64,000 nucleotides of DNA from Alphaproteobacteria bacterium (GTDB lineage Bacteria; Pseudomonadota; Alphaproteobacteria; Micropepsales; Micropepsaceae), in contig JAFKEW010000068.1 of the NCBI GenBank assembly GCA_017308375.1, positions 62,001 to 126,000 on the forward strand. The letters run 5' to 3'. Under the pieces are notes generated by a model. It was not told where the DNA came from. It did no database searches and saw only the letters and a program-made list of their open reading frames with translations. Below are positions 20,563-28,260 of the stretch, one piece after another (within the stretch, counting starts at the first letter, position 1; each line of letters starts with the position of its first letter). The position numbers were made by a program, and so were the translations under genes.

Positions 20563-21091
20563 GGGGTTGATCCTCCGGTTTCGCTCGATCCCCACCCCCC
20601 GCCGGCTCCACCACGCCGACCACCGCCTGGCCGCCGGAATGGACGTGGACGTGCTCGACCGTCACCTTCTGCTGGCCCTTGCCGCGGTGACGGTTAAGGG
20701 CTTCGAGCAGCGTGGCGTAGGTGCGGGAGAGTTTGTTGGCTTGGGCGAGGTTTTCGCGCCGGCCCTCGAAGGTCTGCTCGCCAATCATGGCGCGGCGGTA
20801 GCATTCCATCGCGGCGTTGTGGGCGGCGATCAGTTGCGCCGCCATCATGCCTTCCAGCTCGTCCTTCGGCGCGATGCCCATCAGCGCGGCGACCGTGGCG
20901 CTCAACTGCTTGTCGCGCTCCTCCGCGCTTGAATTCTTCACCCAAAGCGCCTGCACCGCTTGATTGGCGAGCGTGTTGTTCCAATGATCCGATTGTGATC
21001 CGCCGATGCTTTTCAGTTGGCCCTTTCGATCATCGGGATCGTCGGCGACCACGGTTTTCGGCGCATTGGCGGCGGGCTTCTTGGCGCTCAT
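20423..21091 (-). CDS. Uncharacterised mobile-element protein with VEHVHVH motif
   Basis: The 222-residue product starts with a charged, alanine-rich segment, then a helical region (about residues 30-130) with AAQLIAAHNAAMECYRRAM, EGRRENLAQANKLSRTYATLLEALNRHRGKGQQ, and the strand KVTVEHVHVHSGGQAVVG. Similar proteins occur in alphaproteobacterial integrative elements, but I cannot name a function; a terminase-like or DNA-binding role is only a guess. The last 50 or so residues are encoded in the overlap with the HGGxSTG gene and have low complexity. The start overlaps the previous stop by ATGA. Confidence 0.7.
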   Translation of the reverse strand: MSAKKPAANAPKTVVADDPDDRKGQLKSIGGSQSDHWNNTLANQAVQALWVKNSSAEERDKQLSATVAALMGIAPKDELEGMMAAQLIAAHNAAMECYRRAMIGEQTFEGRRENLAQANKLSRTYATLLEALNRHRGKGQQKVTVEHVHVHSGGQAVVGVVEPAGGGDRAKPEDQPHAKQIAHAPQPALRRPDAEREPVPVASDGERPLPAARRPVAGRAEG

Positions 21092-21588
21092 GGCGATGTC
21101 CTCATGGAGATTCCAAAGGTTGAAAGGGCGGCGACCGCTTCGGCCTTCCGGCCGGCGTGCCATGCGTCCCAGCAGCGCGAATGCAGCCAGGCATGACCGC
21201 TGCTTTCGATGCCGAACGGCAGGAGCGGATCGTGCGAATGCTCGGTTTGGCCGCAGCCGACGCAGCGGCCGGGCAACGAGCGCACCGGATTGCGATTGAG
21301 CCATTCGACGATACAGCAGGCGAAGGCGCGAGCTTCGGCTTCATTCTTCGTCAATCCGCGAACCGCCGCGATGCGCGCCCTTTCGCCAAAGAACGTCAGC
21401 CAATCAAGCGCGGACCGTTCGTCGCCGACCGGGCTTAACAGTGCGACGATCTCGGCCTTGTGCCGCGACAGCAGCTCGATCACGGCCGGCGGCGGCGCCG
21501 CGGATGCTTCCAGCGTGAGGGCGTCGCCGTCGATCCCGAGCCTTAAGCCCGCCTCTCGCGCGGCCTTGAGGGCTTCCGCGGCGCTCAT
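21088..21588 (-). CDS. Uncharacterised 166-residue protein in the replication operon
   Basis: The amino-terminus resembles the small helical segment found in many mobile-element primase-associated proteins (ALKAAREAGLRLGIDGDALTLEASAAPP, with AVIELLSRHKAEIVALL), a TubC/docking-like fold of about 55 residues. The second half has CVGCGQ and HSRCWDAWH, a likely single zinc finger of the type that reads LHxxCxxxWxxxR. Function unknown. It is coupled by ATGA overlaps on both sides, after the ATPase gene and before the VEHVHVH protein, so it is almost certainly part of the replication or transfer module. Confidence 0.75.
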   Translation of the reverse strand: MSAAEALKAAREAGLRLGIDGDALTLEASAAPPPAVIELLSRHKAEIVALLSPVGDERSALDWLTFFGERARIAAVRGLTKNEAEARAFACCIVEWLNRNPVRSLPGRCVGCGQTEHSHDPLLPFGIESSGHAWLHSRCWDAWHAGRKAEAVAALSTFGISMRTSP

Positions 21589-23546
21589 AGCCGCGCCCTC
21601 CAGGCCGGTGTGCCCGTTTCTTCGGACTCGGAACGCGGCGGACGATTTGCGTCCGCACCGTCCGCATCGGTCACGGTCTTTGATTTCAACGAGTTGTCGC
21701 GGACGATCGATGCTTGGCGCGTGCTTGAACCGTCCGCTTGATCGCCGACCGTCCGCAGCCCGCCCGAACCGAAGCCGTTGACTGGATTGATCCTAGGCGG
21801 CTGCGCAGCCGGTGCGGACGATGCGGACGGTCGCGCCACTCCGGTTTCTGGCGCGGATGATGGCCCGGCGGTGATGCGGATGATCCGCGTGCGCGCCCGG
21901 CCTTCACGCTGGAAGCCGATCTCGATGCCGATCTTGCGCAGGAAGGTCGCCGCCCGGCGCAAGCGGCCCGCGAGCGCCCGCGCGCTGTCCGGCCAGGTCT
22001 TGGACTTGGAAATGCGCTCGCCCGCCAGTTCGGCTAGGGCGCCCAGAAGCTCCGAGGCCGTTCCCGTCCATTCCGTCCGTGTCGCCATCAGCGCCCGCAC
22101 CGCGCCGGCGATCGGATCGGCATCGATCACACCTTCCACCGCTTCGTCGCGATTGCCGCAATAAGCCGACCAGAACGTGCCGGCGGGCCATAGCGCTGTC
22201 TCGCAGGCCGTCGTCCACAGCGCGAAGTCCGCCATGCGCGGCAGCTTGTCGAGCCGGGTGTGCGGCAGCATTGCCAGACCCTTCGCCACCGCGTCGAGCA
22301 GCGCGCCGAGAATGCGCGGGCGCTCAGCCTCGAACGCCGCCCACAATTCCTGCTCGGGCCGGCGGCGTTCCTCGGCGATCGCTTCAAGCGTGAGAAAAAG
22401 AGCGCGATCAGCGAGGTCGGGCCGCGTCACGATGTCCTCGATGCCATTGAGGATCACCGGCCGGGCGGCGTCGAACAGCACTTCATCCTGATCGGAATAG
22501 AGTTGGCGAACGGCAAAGCCGCCGCCGGTGGCGAGCCGGCAAAGCGTATCGGAAATCCAGGCAGGCAGGCCCGACACATTGTCGAAGGCGAGCACATGGC
22601 CGTTACTCGCCGCGATAAACAGGTCGCGGTCCTCGCGCGGCAGCGCGCGCAAAGGCGCGGTGTTTGGATCGAGCAGCGCCCGCAGAATCGCCGAGAAGGT
22701 GGACTTCGCCGAGCCCTGTTCGCCCGAGAGCACCATCACAGGATAGGGACCGCGATTGCGCAGGCAGGCCAGTGTCCAGGCGATCACCAGCACGAAATCG
22801 GCGTCGGAACGGACATTGAGGAACGATCGCAGCGCTTGCACCGATCCGCCGGGCACCGGCATCGGCAACGCCTGCATCCCGGCAGCGCGACGGAAGCGCA
22901 CCGGCGGATTATCGATCACCCGCCAGCCGCTCGCATCGATCTCCACCGCCCGCCATGTCTCGTCGCCGAGGTCGAGATAAAGGCGACCATCGAGCCCGCC
23001 GATCCGAATATGAACCGTGCGCTCCGGCGCATCGAAATGCGCCTTGGCTTCGATCACGTTGAGCGCGGATTGCAGCGCCTCCGAACTCGGCGCGCCGCCG
23101 GTCGCCTCGAAAAAGCGCCGCGCAAGCCAGCGGCGAAAGCCCTTGGCGCGGATCGGCCAGGTTTCACGGTGGCCGTTGATGTCGAGGTCGGCGAAGCCCG
23201 TGCCGTCCGGCGTGTGGAACAGCTCGGCGGATTGCGCAAGATCGATCAGGATGTCGGCCTGCGTCGGGCCGCGCCCGCTCGCTTCGCCGCTCTCCTCAGC
23301 GATCGCATTGTCGAGCGCCGTCACCCGGCATCCGACCTTTTTCAATCGCGCCCGCAACGCCTCGAAGGCGGCGCGTTCCTCGCGCTTGAACGCCGCAAGC
23401 CGTTCCAGCACGTCCGGCGCGAAAGCGGCGCCGGGATCGCTGCCCGTCCGTTCGACGAGGCCCTCCAGCGGGTCGCGCACTTCCTCGGCGGCATCGATGG
23501 CGGCGCAGATCGGATCGTAATTGCCGCCGGTGTCCAGGGTGTTCAT
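21585..23546 (-). CDS. Mobile-element replication ATPase (D5-like helicase domain)
   Basis: From the ATG at 23546 the protein has 653 residues. The central region contains a Walker A loop, LSGEQGSAKSTFSAILRAL, and a Walker B-type segment VLAFDNVSGL, followed by SDTLCRLATGGGFAVRQLY, a sensor-1-like stretch VILNGIEDI and RALFLTLE. This is the order of SF3/AAA-like replicative ATPases of phages and satellites. The amino-terminal 200 residues contain a helical segment and the carboxy-terminal 100 are low complexity. The upstream longer frame is a shadow. It follows the TOPRIM gene with an ATGA overlap, suggesting a two-subunit primase-helicase. Confidence 0.85.
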   Translation of the reverse strand: MNTLDTGGNYDPICAAIDAAEEVRDPLEGLVERTGSDPGAAFAPDVLERLAAFKREERAAFEALRARLKKVGCRVTALDNAIAEESGEASGRGPTQADILIDLAQSAELFHTPDGTGFADLDINGHRETWPIRAKGFRRWLARRFFEATGGAPSSEALQSALNVIEAKAHFDAPERTVHIRIGGLDGRLYLDLGDETWRAVEIDASGWRVIDNPPVRFRRAAGMQALPMPVPGGSVQALRSFLNVRSDADFVLVIAWTLACLRNRGPYPVMVLSGEQGSAKSTFSAILRALLDPNTAPLRALPREDRDLFIAASNGHVLAFDNVSGLPAWISDTLCRLATGGGFAVRQLYSDQDEVLFDAARPVILNGIEDIVTRPDLADRALFLTLEAIAEERRRPEQELWAAFEAERPRILGALLDAVAKGLAMLPHTRLDKLPRMADFALWTTACETALWPAGTFWSAYCGNRDEAVEGVIDADPIAGAVRALMATRTEWTGTASELLGALAELAGERISKSKTWPDSARALAGRLRRAATFLRKIGIEIGFQREGRARTRIIRITAGPSSAPETGVARPSASSAPAAQPPRINPVNGFGSGGLRTVGDQADGSSTRQASIVRDNSLKSKTVTDADGADANRPPRSESEETGTPAWRARL

Positions 23547-24439
23547 CGCGCGACCTCCTCGATGCGAGGCGCGCGGCGCAGCAGGAGATCGTTGAAGTCC
23601 ATGCCTTGCGGCGGATGGGCAATGCGGACGCGCCGGCCTTCCCGCTTCCAGCGCCAAGCGCAATCTCGCGCCGCCGCTTCGCCGGGATCGTCGCCATCGG
23701 CGAGCACGATCACGTCGCGAACCTCGCGCGGCAGGTCGAGGGCGCGAAGCCCTGATGTCGAAAGCGCTGCCCACGCCGGACGGCCGCTTGCCTGCATGGC
23801 GGCAAGGCAGGTCTCGATGCCTTCGCCGACCATCAGCGCATCGCCGGCCGGTCCAAGCCGCACCGCGCCGCCGCGACACGGGCCGAGCATCATCTTCGCC
23901 GGCTCGACCGGCGCTTTCGCGCTTCCGTCGCGCGCCAGGAACGTGCGGTGAATGCCGACCGGTTTGCCGTCGGCGCCGCGTATCACGATCGCCAGCATCG
24001 CGGGCCAGACGCCGCCCGAAGGATGCTTCAGCCCGATATGGAAGCGGATCGACGGCGGGATAGGAATTGTGAGGCCGCGCGATCGGAGATAGGTCCCAAC
24101 CGGCGCTCCCTTGGCAGATTGCGCGCCACGCCAGAGCGCGAGCGCCGCTTCCATTCGGTTGATGGCATCGCAATCGGGTTCGGCTGGCAGGGGTCGATCG
24201 GGCTTGCGGGAAAAGCGGGTTGGCCGTCGCGCGTCCGCGTCCCAGGCGCCGCGCGCGCGAAGCGCGGCTATCACGTCGCGCTGATCGCATCCGGCATGGC
24301 AGCGCACGAGCACCTTCCCGTCGCGGGCGTCGGCGATCGAGAGGCTCGGCGTACGGTCGTCATGCGCCGGACAGCGCGCCATCCACGCGGCGCCGGCCTT
24401 ACGCCCGCCGAGGGCCTTGGCGATGGCTTCAGCGGTCAT
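23543..24439 (-). CDS. TOPRIM-domain primase of the element
   Basis: The 298-residue protein begins with a CHC2-like zinc segment (ARCPAHDDRTPSLSI, with CHAGC further on), then an RNA-polymerase-like basic region and a TOPRIM domain with the glutamate in VGEGIETCLAA (about 195) and the aspartate pair in VIVLADGDDPGE (about 240). These residues coordinate magnesium for primer synthesis in DnaG-type and phage primases. The ATG at 24439 overlaps the small gene before it by 11 bases, and the stop overlaps the ATPase start by four. The two genes probably provide element-specific replication initiation. Confidence 0.9.
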   Translation of the reverse strand: MTAEAIAKALGGRKAGAAWMARCPAHDDRTPSLSIADARDGKVLVRCHAGCDQRDVIAALRARGAWDADARRPTRFSRKPDRPLPAEPDCDAINRMEAALALWRGAQSAKGAPVGTYLRSRGLTIPIPPSIRFHIGLKHPSGGVWPAMLAIVIRGADGKPVGIHRTFLARDGSAKAPVEPAKMMLGPCRGGAVRLGPAGDALMVGEGIETCLAAMQASGRPAWAALSTSGLRALDLPREVRDVIVLADGDDPGEAAARDCAWRWKREGRRVRIAHPPQGMDFNDLLLRRAPRIEEVAR

Positions 24440-24668
24440 GGTGCGCCTCGAAGTCGTTCGATTTGGAGGGCACCTTATTGTCGTTGACCGCGCGCCTTTT
24501 GGCGTGTGACCACTCGGCAAGAACCGCGAAGAAGCCAGTCACGTTTTCGGCGATCTGCCGGGCGTCTTCGTCGGTGAGGTCGCGCCCGATGCGCGGTTGC
24601 CAGATTTGCCGAGTGCGGGCGATCTGTTTGCCCACATCATTGTCGTTTGCAGCATCGAGACGTTTCAT
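24429..24668 (-). CDS. Small uncharacterised protein (79 residues)
   Basis: The protein is short, basic and rich in asparagine-aspartate phrases (AANDNDVG, VNDNKV). It has a central helical segment with RDLTDEDARQIAENVTGFFAVLAEW. Similar short proteins sit at the head of replication modules in alphaproteobacterial elements. There is a GAGG site eight bases before the ATG, and the end overlaps the primase gene by 11 bases, so it is part of the same operon. No function can be assigned. Confidence 0.65.
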   Translation of the reverse strand: MKRLDAANDNDVGKQIARTRQIWQPRIGRDLTDEDARQIAENVTGFFAVLAEWSHAKRRAVNDNKVPSKSNDFEAHHDR

Positions 24669-24801
24669 CCGAAGACCTCACGGCCGGCTTTCGCCGCTCC
24701 GTGCTCCTGGCCTCCGGTCTCGGATTCCCACCGATGACGCTGGACCTCAAGTGATCTGCATCTGGGCGTCCCCGTCGCAGGGATCGCCGGCCGTCGTCGC
24801 C

Positions 24802-25023
24802 TCAGCGAGGCACCTCGTCCTCGGGGATCGTGAACTTGTGGCTCTTGCCCGCCTCAATCACGAGGTCGCGGCGTTGCCCCTTGCCAATGACGCTGGAGAT
24901 GGCGCAACGGAAATGCCCGTGCCGAAGACCATCGAGAACGATCTGAGCGATCCGATCGAGCGCTTCACGTAGCTGCGGGCCGGTGGTTGCTCCGGGATCG
25001 GGTTGCGGAAATCTTTCAACCAT
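24802..25023 (-). CDS. Small uncharacterised protein (73 residues)
   Basis: A short protein with a helix LREALDRIAQIVLDGLRHGHF, then two strands FRCAISSVIGKGQRRDLVIEAGKSHKFTIP. The pattern GKxxxLVIxAGKSHxFxIP looks like a conserved small beta protein in mobile elements. It overlaps the end of the next upstream gene by eight bases. No function is known to me. Between it and the 79-residue gene (24669-24801) I see no gene. Confidence 0.6.
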   Translation of the reverse strand: MVERFPQPDPGATTGPQLREALDRIAQIVLDGLRHGHFRCAISSVIGKGQRRDLVIEAGKSHKFTIPEDEVPR

Positions 25024-25282
25024 TGTGCAGCAGCCCTTTCATGTCCTTGATGGTGGCGGCGAAGGTCTGCGGGCGAACTGTGGCGGCGTCGCCGTAGAAC
25101 GCCATCACGTCATCGCGCCGGCTTGGCCGATCCTTGAAGACGAAGACCTTGCGGCGCCCCTCGGCGCGAAGGTCGAGCAGGTCGTAACCCGCGCAGCGCA
25201 GGAAACAGGCGAGATAGAAGTCGCGCGTCTCGAACGCGGCTCGCCGCCCTTCGTCCGGCCAAATCGCTTGTTCAGTTGACAC
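25016..25282 (-). CDS. DUF5659-like small protein
   Basis: The 88-residue product uses a GTG start at 25282. It has the pattern FETRDFYLACFLRCAGYDLLDL and KVFVFKDRP, resembling DUF5659 proteins, which are common beside phage and plasmid regulators and have unknown function. The length fits. It ends eight bases inside the next gene and lies 25 bases after the ImmA-like gene, so it is probably expressed early with the control genes. Confidence 0.65.
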   Translation of the reverse strand: MSTEQAIWPDEGRRAAFETRDFYLACFLRCAGYDLLDLRAEGRRKVFVFKDRPSRRDDVMAFYGDAATVRPQTFAATIKDMKGLLHNG

Positions 25283-25307
25283 TCGACGATCTCCTCAAGA
25301 AAAGGGT

Positions 25308-26060
25308 TCAGAAGCCTTCGGTGAGAAGCCGCTGGCGCGGCACGACACGGTGCAGCAGCCCGAGCTTTTCGAGCCGGATGCGCATCGCGATCGGCGAAAC
25401 GAGAAAGCGCTCGGCAAACGGCCGGGCGAAGCTATCAAGCACCCGATCTTCGTCGTCGTCGAAATCGCGGCCGATCTCGACGAAGGGGTGTTCGATCGGC
25501 GCTTCCGGTTGCAGGACTCGCTGCTTTCGGTCGGGAAACGCTTCGTCCCAAGCGGCAAAAACCATCTTGCGTGGCATCAGCAGGCACGAGGCATAAAAAT
25601 CCGCCTGCCACTCCACCCGCTCCTTGGCTTGGCTTGAGCGGCAGATGACAGTAGGCCGTGCACGATCGACCAAGAGCGAACCTTGATCTCGGGTTGGACG
25701 GACCAGCGGTCGATGCAAGCGCCAATGCCCGCCGCCTTCATGGGCGAGCGTGAACCTGTAGCGGCCCTCACGCTCGGGCCGCTCCTCGGGATCGAGGCTC
25801 TCGTCGATGACGATCCTGCCGGCTTCGAGCCAGATCGCGCCGAACATGTCCGGGTCGAGGCCTATCCCGCTGCGCGGAACATCGAGCAGCCGGTGCAAAT
25901 CGTCGAACTCGACATGAAGCTTCAGGTGCTTCTCGACGATATCCTCAATCGGGATCGGCGCGCGCACCTCGATACCTCTGGCGTGGGCGAACTCGCCAAG
26001 CAGGGCCGCGGCGTCGCGTTCGATGGCATCATCAGCGATATAGGGGACTCGAAGGGTCAT
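25308..26060 (-). CDS. ImmA/IrrE-family metallopeptidase-like protein
   Basis: The 250-residue protein has the ImmA/IrrE (DUF955) layout: an amino-terminal helical part, the metal motif near residue 105, then a substrate-side domain with WQADFYASCLLMPR. In ICEBs1, ImmA cleaves the ImmR repressor after DNA damage to release the element. The motif here is HEGGGH, i.e. HExxxH with one extra residue compared with HExxH; I see this clearly in the codons. Whether zinc binding survives is uncertain. Its gene follows the XRE regulator by 46 bases, the canonical repressor-antirepressor arrangement. Confidence 0.85.
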   Translation of the reverse strand: MTLRVPYIADDAIERDAAALLGEFAHARGIEVRAPIPIEDIVEKHLKLHVEFDDLHRLLDVPRSGIGLDPDMFGAIWLEAGRIVIDESLDPEERPEREGRYRFTLAHEGGGHWRLHRPLVRPTRDQGSLLVDRARPTVICRSSQAKERVEWQADFYASCLLMPRKMVFAAWDEAFPDRKQRVLQPEAPIEHPFVEIGRDFDDDEDRVLDSFARPFAERFLVSPIAMRIRLEKLGLLHRVVPRQRLLTEGF

Positions 26061-26105
26061 TCCGGTTCATCCTCATCTGCATCGTCGAACGCCGCCGACC
26101 GGCGC

Positions 26106-26459
26106 CTATTTTTCCTTCGCCCTCTGCGCCTGCCGCGCCAGGCGGGCCATATCGTCGGCCGTCAGCCCCTTCGCCGCCCGCAGGAAATCGGCCATTTCCC
26201 GAGGGCGCTCGCGAATGATGTCGGTCAACTCGGACGCGACCCGGCCCGCCAGCGCCAGCAGCTCGTCCGCGTCCTGCCCGATGATCCCCGCGATCTTCCT
26301 CACCTTGTCTTCCGCCGGCGGCGGGAACTCGTCCCGCTCCACCTTTGACAGATAGGTCGGGCTCACCCCGATCTTTTTCGCCATCTCCCTCAGCCCGATT
26401 TCCTTCGCCTCCCGCTCGCGGCGGATGAACGCCCCGAACTTCTCCCTCCCGGCCTTCAT
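26106..26459 (-). CDS. XRE-family transcriptional repressor of the element
   Basis: The 117-residue protein has an amino-terminal helix-turn-helix (about residues 10-65: FGAFIRREREAKEIGLREMAKKIGVSPTYLSKVER) and a helical carboxy-terminal region. It is the XRE/Cro-CI type expected to keep the element quiescent. Its promoter, TTGACA-N17-TGTAAA read leftward, is flanked by two CTGTTTAG arms, and a GTTTAG inverted repeat also covers the recombinase start. With the ImmA-like neighbour, this suggests a LexA-independent, protease-relieved switch. The start at 26459 is favoured over the longer frame, which would begin upstream of the -10 element. Confidence 0.88.
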   Translation of the reverse strand: MKAGREKFGAFIRREREAKEIGLREMAKKIGVSPTYLSKVERDEFPPPAEDKVRKIAGIIGQDADELLALAGRVASELTDIIRERPREMADFLRAAKGLTADDMARLARQAQRAKEK

Positions 26460-26477
26460 GGTTTCGTGCTCCGTCGT

Positions 26478-26536
26478 CTGTTTAGGTTGCACTTTACACG
26501 CGATTCGCGGGCCGCTGTCAACCAACGACTAAACAG
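26478..26536 (-). promoter_or_regulatory. XRE gene promoter flanked by inverted operator arms
   Basis: Read on the reverse strand, TTGACA (26516-26521) and TGTAAA (26493-26498) are separated by 17 bases. CTGTTTAG at 26478-26485 lies just after the expected transcription start and its exact complement CTAAACAG at 26529-26536 lies eight bases upstream of the -35. Two operator arms on either side of a promoter are typical of autorepression. Confidence 0.65.
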
Positions 26537-26551
26537 CGATCCACGGACAAT

Positions 26552-26707
26552 TCACGCCGCCAGCCGCATGTCCCGGATTTCTTCGAGAACGCGCCGGAAA
26601 TCCGGTTCCGGGGCGAGGCACATGGTTCTATAAGCGTTCAGGAACGGCAGCCAGCTTACGCCTCGTTCTGTTGGAAAGGGCTGGAAGTCCGCAGTGCCGG
26701 GCTTCAT
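26552..26707 (-). CDS. Small protein (51 residues) at the right edge of the element
   Basis: A short frame with a GGGTGA ribosome site about five bases before the ATG at 26707. The product is TADFQPFPTERGVSWLPFL followed by NAYRTMCLAPEPDFRRVLEEIRDM. Amino-acid usage is clearly protein-like (amphipathic end, FRRVLEEIRDM helix), and I think similar short proteins occur beside alphaproteobacterial integrases, but I cannot name the family. It lies just upstream of the XRE promoter and reads leftward toward the XRE gene. Beyond it, 26708-26787 contains no gene. Confidence 0.55.
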   Translation of the reverse strand: MKPGTADFQPFPTERGVSWLPFLNAYRTMCLAPEPDFRRVLEEIRDMRLAA

Positions 26708-26787
26708 CAATCACCCATATCTGGTCGGATCGTATGCGGACTGCTCATGACGCCTCTGGCTGTGCATCGTCTTCCGAAGACTTTAGG

Positions 26788-28098
26788 TTACCCTTGCGAC
26801 GGAATCGATCGCAGCAGAGACTGGCAGCCCGCCAGAACTTTGCGTGTCGGTTCGATGACGATGCAGCGCGTATCGTCGCCCTGCGTATGGTGGAAGCGGT
26901 GGCAGCCAAAGAAGCCGGCGACAGTCTTGTATCCGGCTTCGTGAATCGGTGTGAGTTCCCCAGCGGTAAACTGGCTGGTCTCATACGGAGCATCGATACC
27001 CACTTGCCCCGCAAAGGCACGCCGAGCCACGTCCAGCAAAGCCGGGCTCACCACAAGATAGCGTTGCGAATCCGCGTCGGGCAGCGGCAGCAGGGGTGGA
27101 ATTAACGCGTGCCAGTCGCGCGCCGCGATAGCGGCACCGAGTGCAAGCCACATCGCCGTCTGCTCCGGTGCAGGAGCAACAGTCTGTATAGACCGCTCCG
27201 CGCCCAGATACTCATACTCATGCGCGCTGTTGGCAACGAAGCAGAGATTATATTCGCTCAGCGCTTTGGGCGCCCAGCGCGCGAGCGCCAGCCAAATGGC
27301 GACGCCGGGACCGCGCTCACCCGCGCAAGTGAACCAGCCGGATCTTGGCGTCGAGATGGTGATCCATTTGGATTTCCCGCGGTCCAGATGCCCGGCGAGA
27401 TTGAAGGCGTCGCGCCGCCCACCGGTGCCGGTCAGGAACAACGTGCCTGTTTCGCCGCGGATGGCCGCGGCAAGAAACGGGTTTGCATCTTCCGGAGCCA
27501 GAACGGCTACCGGCACATCGAACATCGGCTTGTTGCCATCCGTATTAAGAGCAATGCCTTGCCTTGTCGGACCGTTGGTAACGATCACCGCGGCGCGAGC
27601 GCCCTTCGCGATAGCGCCGTTGACGCCCTGCCGGATCGGCTTCGCCAAAGCCGTCGAATGGCGCGCGAACGGCAAATCGATGAGCGCAATGGCATCGGAA
27701 AGCGAGTGCTCCGGCGGGATCGCAGGATCGACGCGAACAAAGCGGCCCGTAACTCCCATTTCACCGGTGGGAACAACAATCGCCTGTGGAATAACAGGAG
27801 CCACACGACTTCCCACCGTCAGCTCCGCGCGGCGTAGGTTGAAGAAGGGAACAGAGATGGTCTGACGCGAAATTTTGAATCCCTGACTTTCCAATTCTGA
27901 CGCCATCCACTCACCGCACGCATTGTCGCCCGGACCACCGGAAGCCTTTATGCCGAATTCGATATAGCGCAGCAGATCCTGATGAATGAGATCTTCCAAA
28001 GTGCCAGAGAGGCCGTAGGAAACGGGCGCAAAACTGGCCGCGATGCCACTGGTTGCCAACACATGCCGCCTTGTCGGGTGGCTTATAGAGTCATGCAT
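26788..28098 (-). CDS. Tat-exported M28 peptidase-like protein, metal ligands not evident
   Basis: The 436-residue product begins MHDSISHPTRRHVLATSG, a twin-arginine signal. A strong GGAGGG six bases upstream fixes the start at 28098. A PA-like insert (about 100-210, with PIRQGVNGAIAKGARAAVIVTN) and an M28-type core (ERGPGVAIWLALARW, LCFVANSAHEYEYLG, then the end VAGFFGCHRFHHTQGDDT) are visible. Classical M28 enzymes have a His-x-Asp before the Asn-Gly-Gly/ND metal site; here the corresponding place reads STPRSGWFTCAGERGPG, so the first zinc ligands look absent. It may be a hydrolase of another kind, or a binding protein. It diverges from the esterase gene. Confidence 0.7.
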   Translation of the reverse strand: MHDSISHPTRRHVLATSGIAASFAPVSYGLSGTLEDLIHQDLLRYIEFGIKASGGPGDNACGEWMASELESQGFKISRQTISVPFFNLRRAELTVGSRVAPVIPQAIVVPTGEMGVTGRFVRVDPAIPPEHSLSDAIALIDLPFARHSTALAKPIRQGVNGAIAKGARAAVIVTNGPTRQGIALNTDGNKPMFDVPVAVLAPEDANPFLAAAIRGETGTLFLTGTGGRRDAFNLAGHLDRGKSKWITISTPRSGWFTCAGERGPGVAIWLALARWAPKALSEYNLCFVANSAHEYEYLGAERSIQTVAPAPEQTAMWLALGAAIAARDWHALIPPLLPLPDADSQRYLVVSPALLDVARRAFAGQVGIDAPYETSQFTAGELTPIHEAGYKTVAGFFGCHRFHHTQGDDTRCIVIEPTRKVLAGCQSLLRSIPSQG

Positions 28099-28260
28099 GT
28101 CATACCCTCCCCATTTTGTAGGTAGCCGAAGATTCACCTATAAAATCGTTCTACGACATAGAATCCGAGAACCCATCAACTATCCTATTTTGAATGCCGA
28201 TACGCCTTGACAGCCTTCGGAACGCCAGGAAAGATTTTCGACAAACCTACAGTGGTTGGA

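Larger units (their letters stand above)
11881..26707. mobile_element. Integrative element next to tRNA-Gln carrying a type I R-M system
   Basis: A block of about 14.8 kb starts at the 3' end of tRNA-Gln and ends, by gene content, after a small gene at 26552-26707. Nearly all genes point left: an XRE/ImmA control pair, a TOPRIM primase and D5-like ATPase operon coupled by ATGA overlaps, phage-type small proteins, hsdR-hsdM-hsdS, TspO and a large serine recombinase. There are no capsid, tail or conjugation genes, so it looks like a satellite-like or mobilisable element rather than a full prophage or ICE. I could not find a repeat of the tRNA 3' end on the right side; the right boundary between 26707 and 26787 is inferred. 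Confidence 0.75.

Noticed and set aside
20305..20595. Start of the HGGxSTG gene at 20595
   Set aside because: The family motif begins later; the first residues (GIERNRR) look like out-of-frame upstream sequence, so 20562 or 20544 is preferred.
11881..26707. Full prophage
   Set aside because: No terminase large subunit, portal, capsid, tail or lysis gene is visible; a satellite-like or mobilisable element fits better.
26540..26787. Right attachment site as a copy of the tRNA-Gln 3' end
   Set aside because: I searched this stretch by eye for the TTCGAATC and TCCCCCA parts and found none; serine integrases need only a short core, so the boundary stays undefined.
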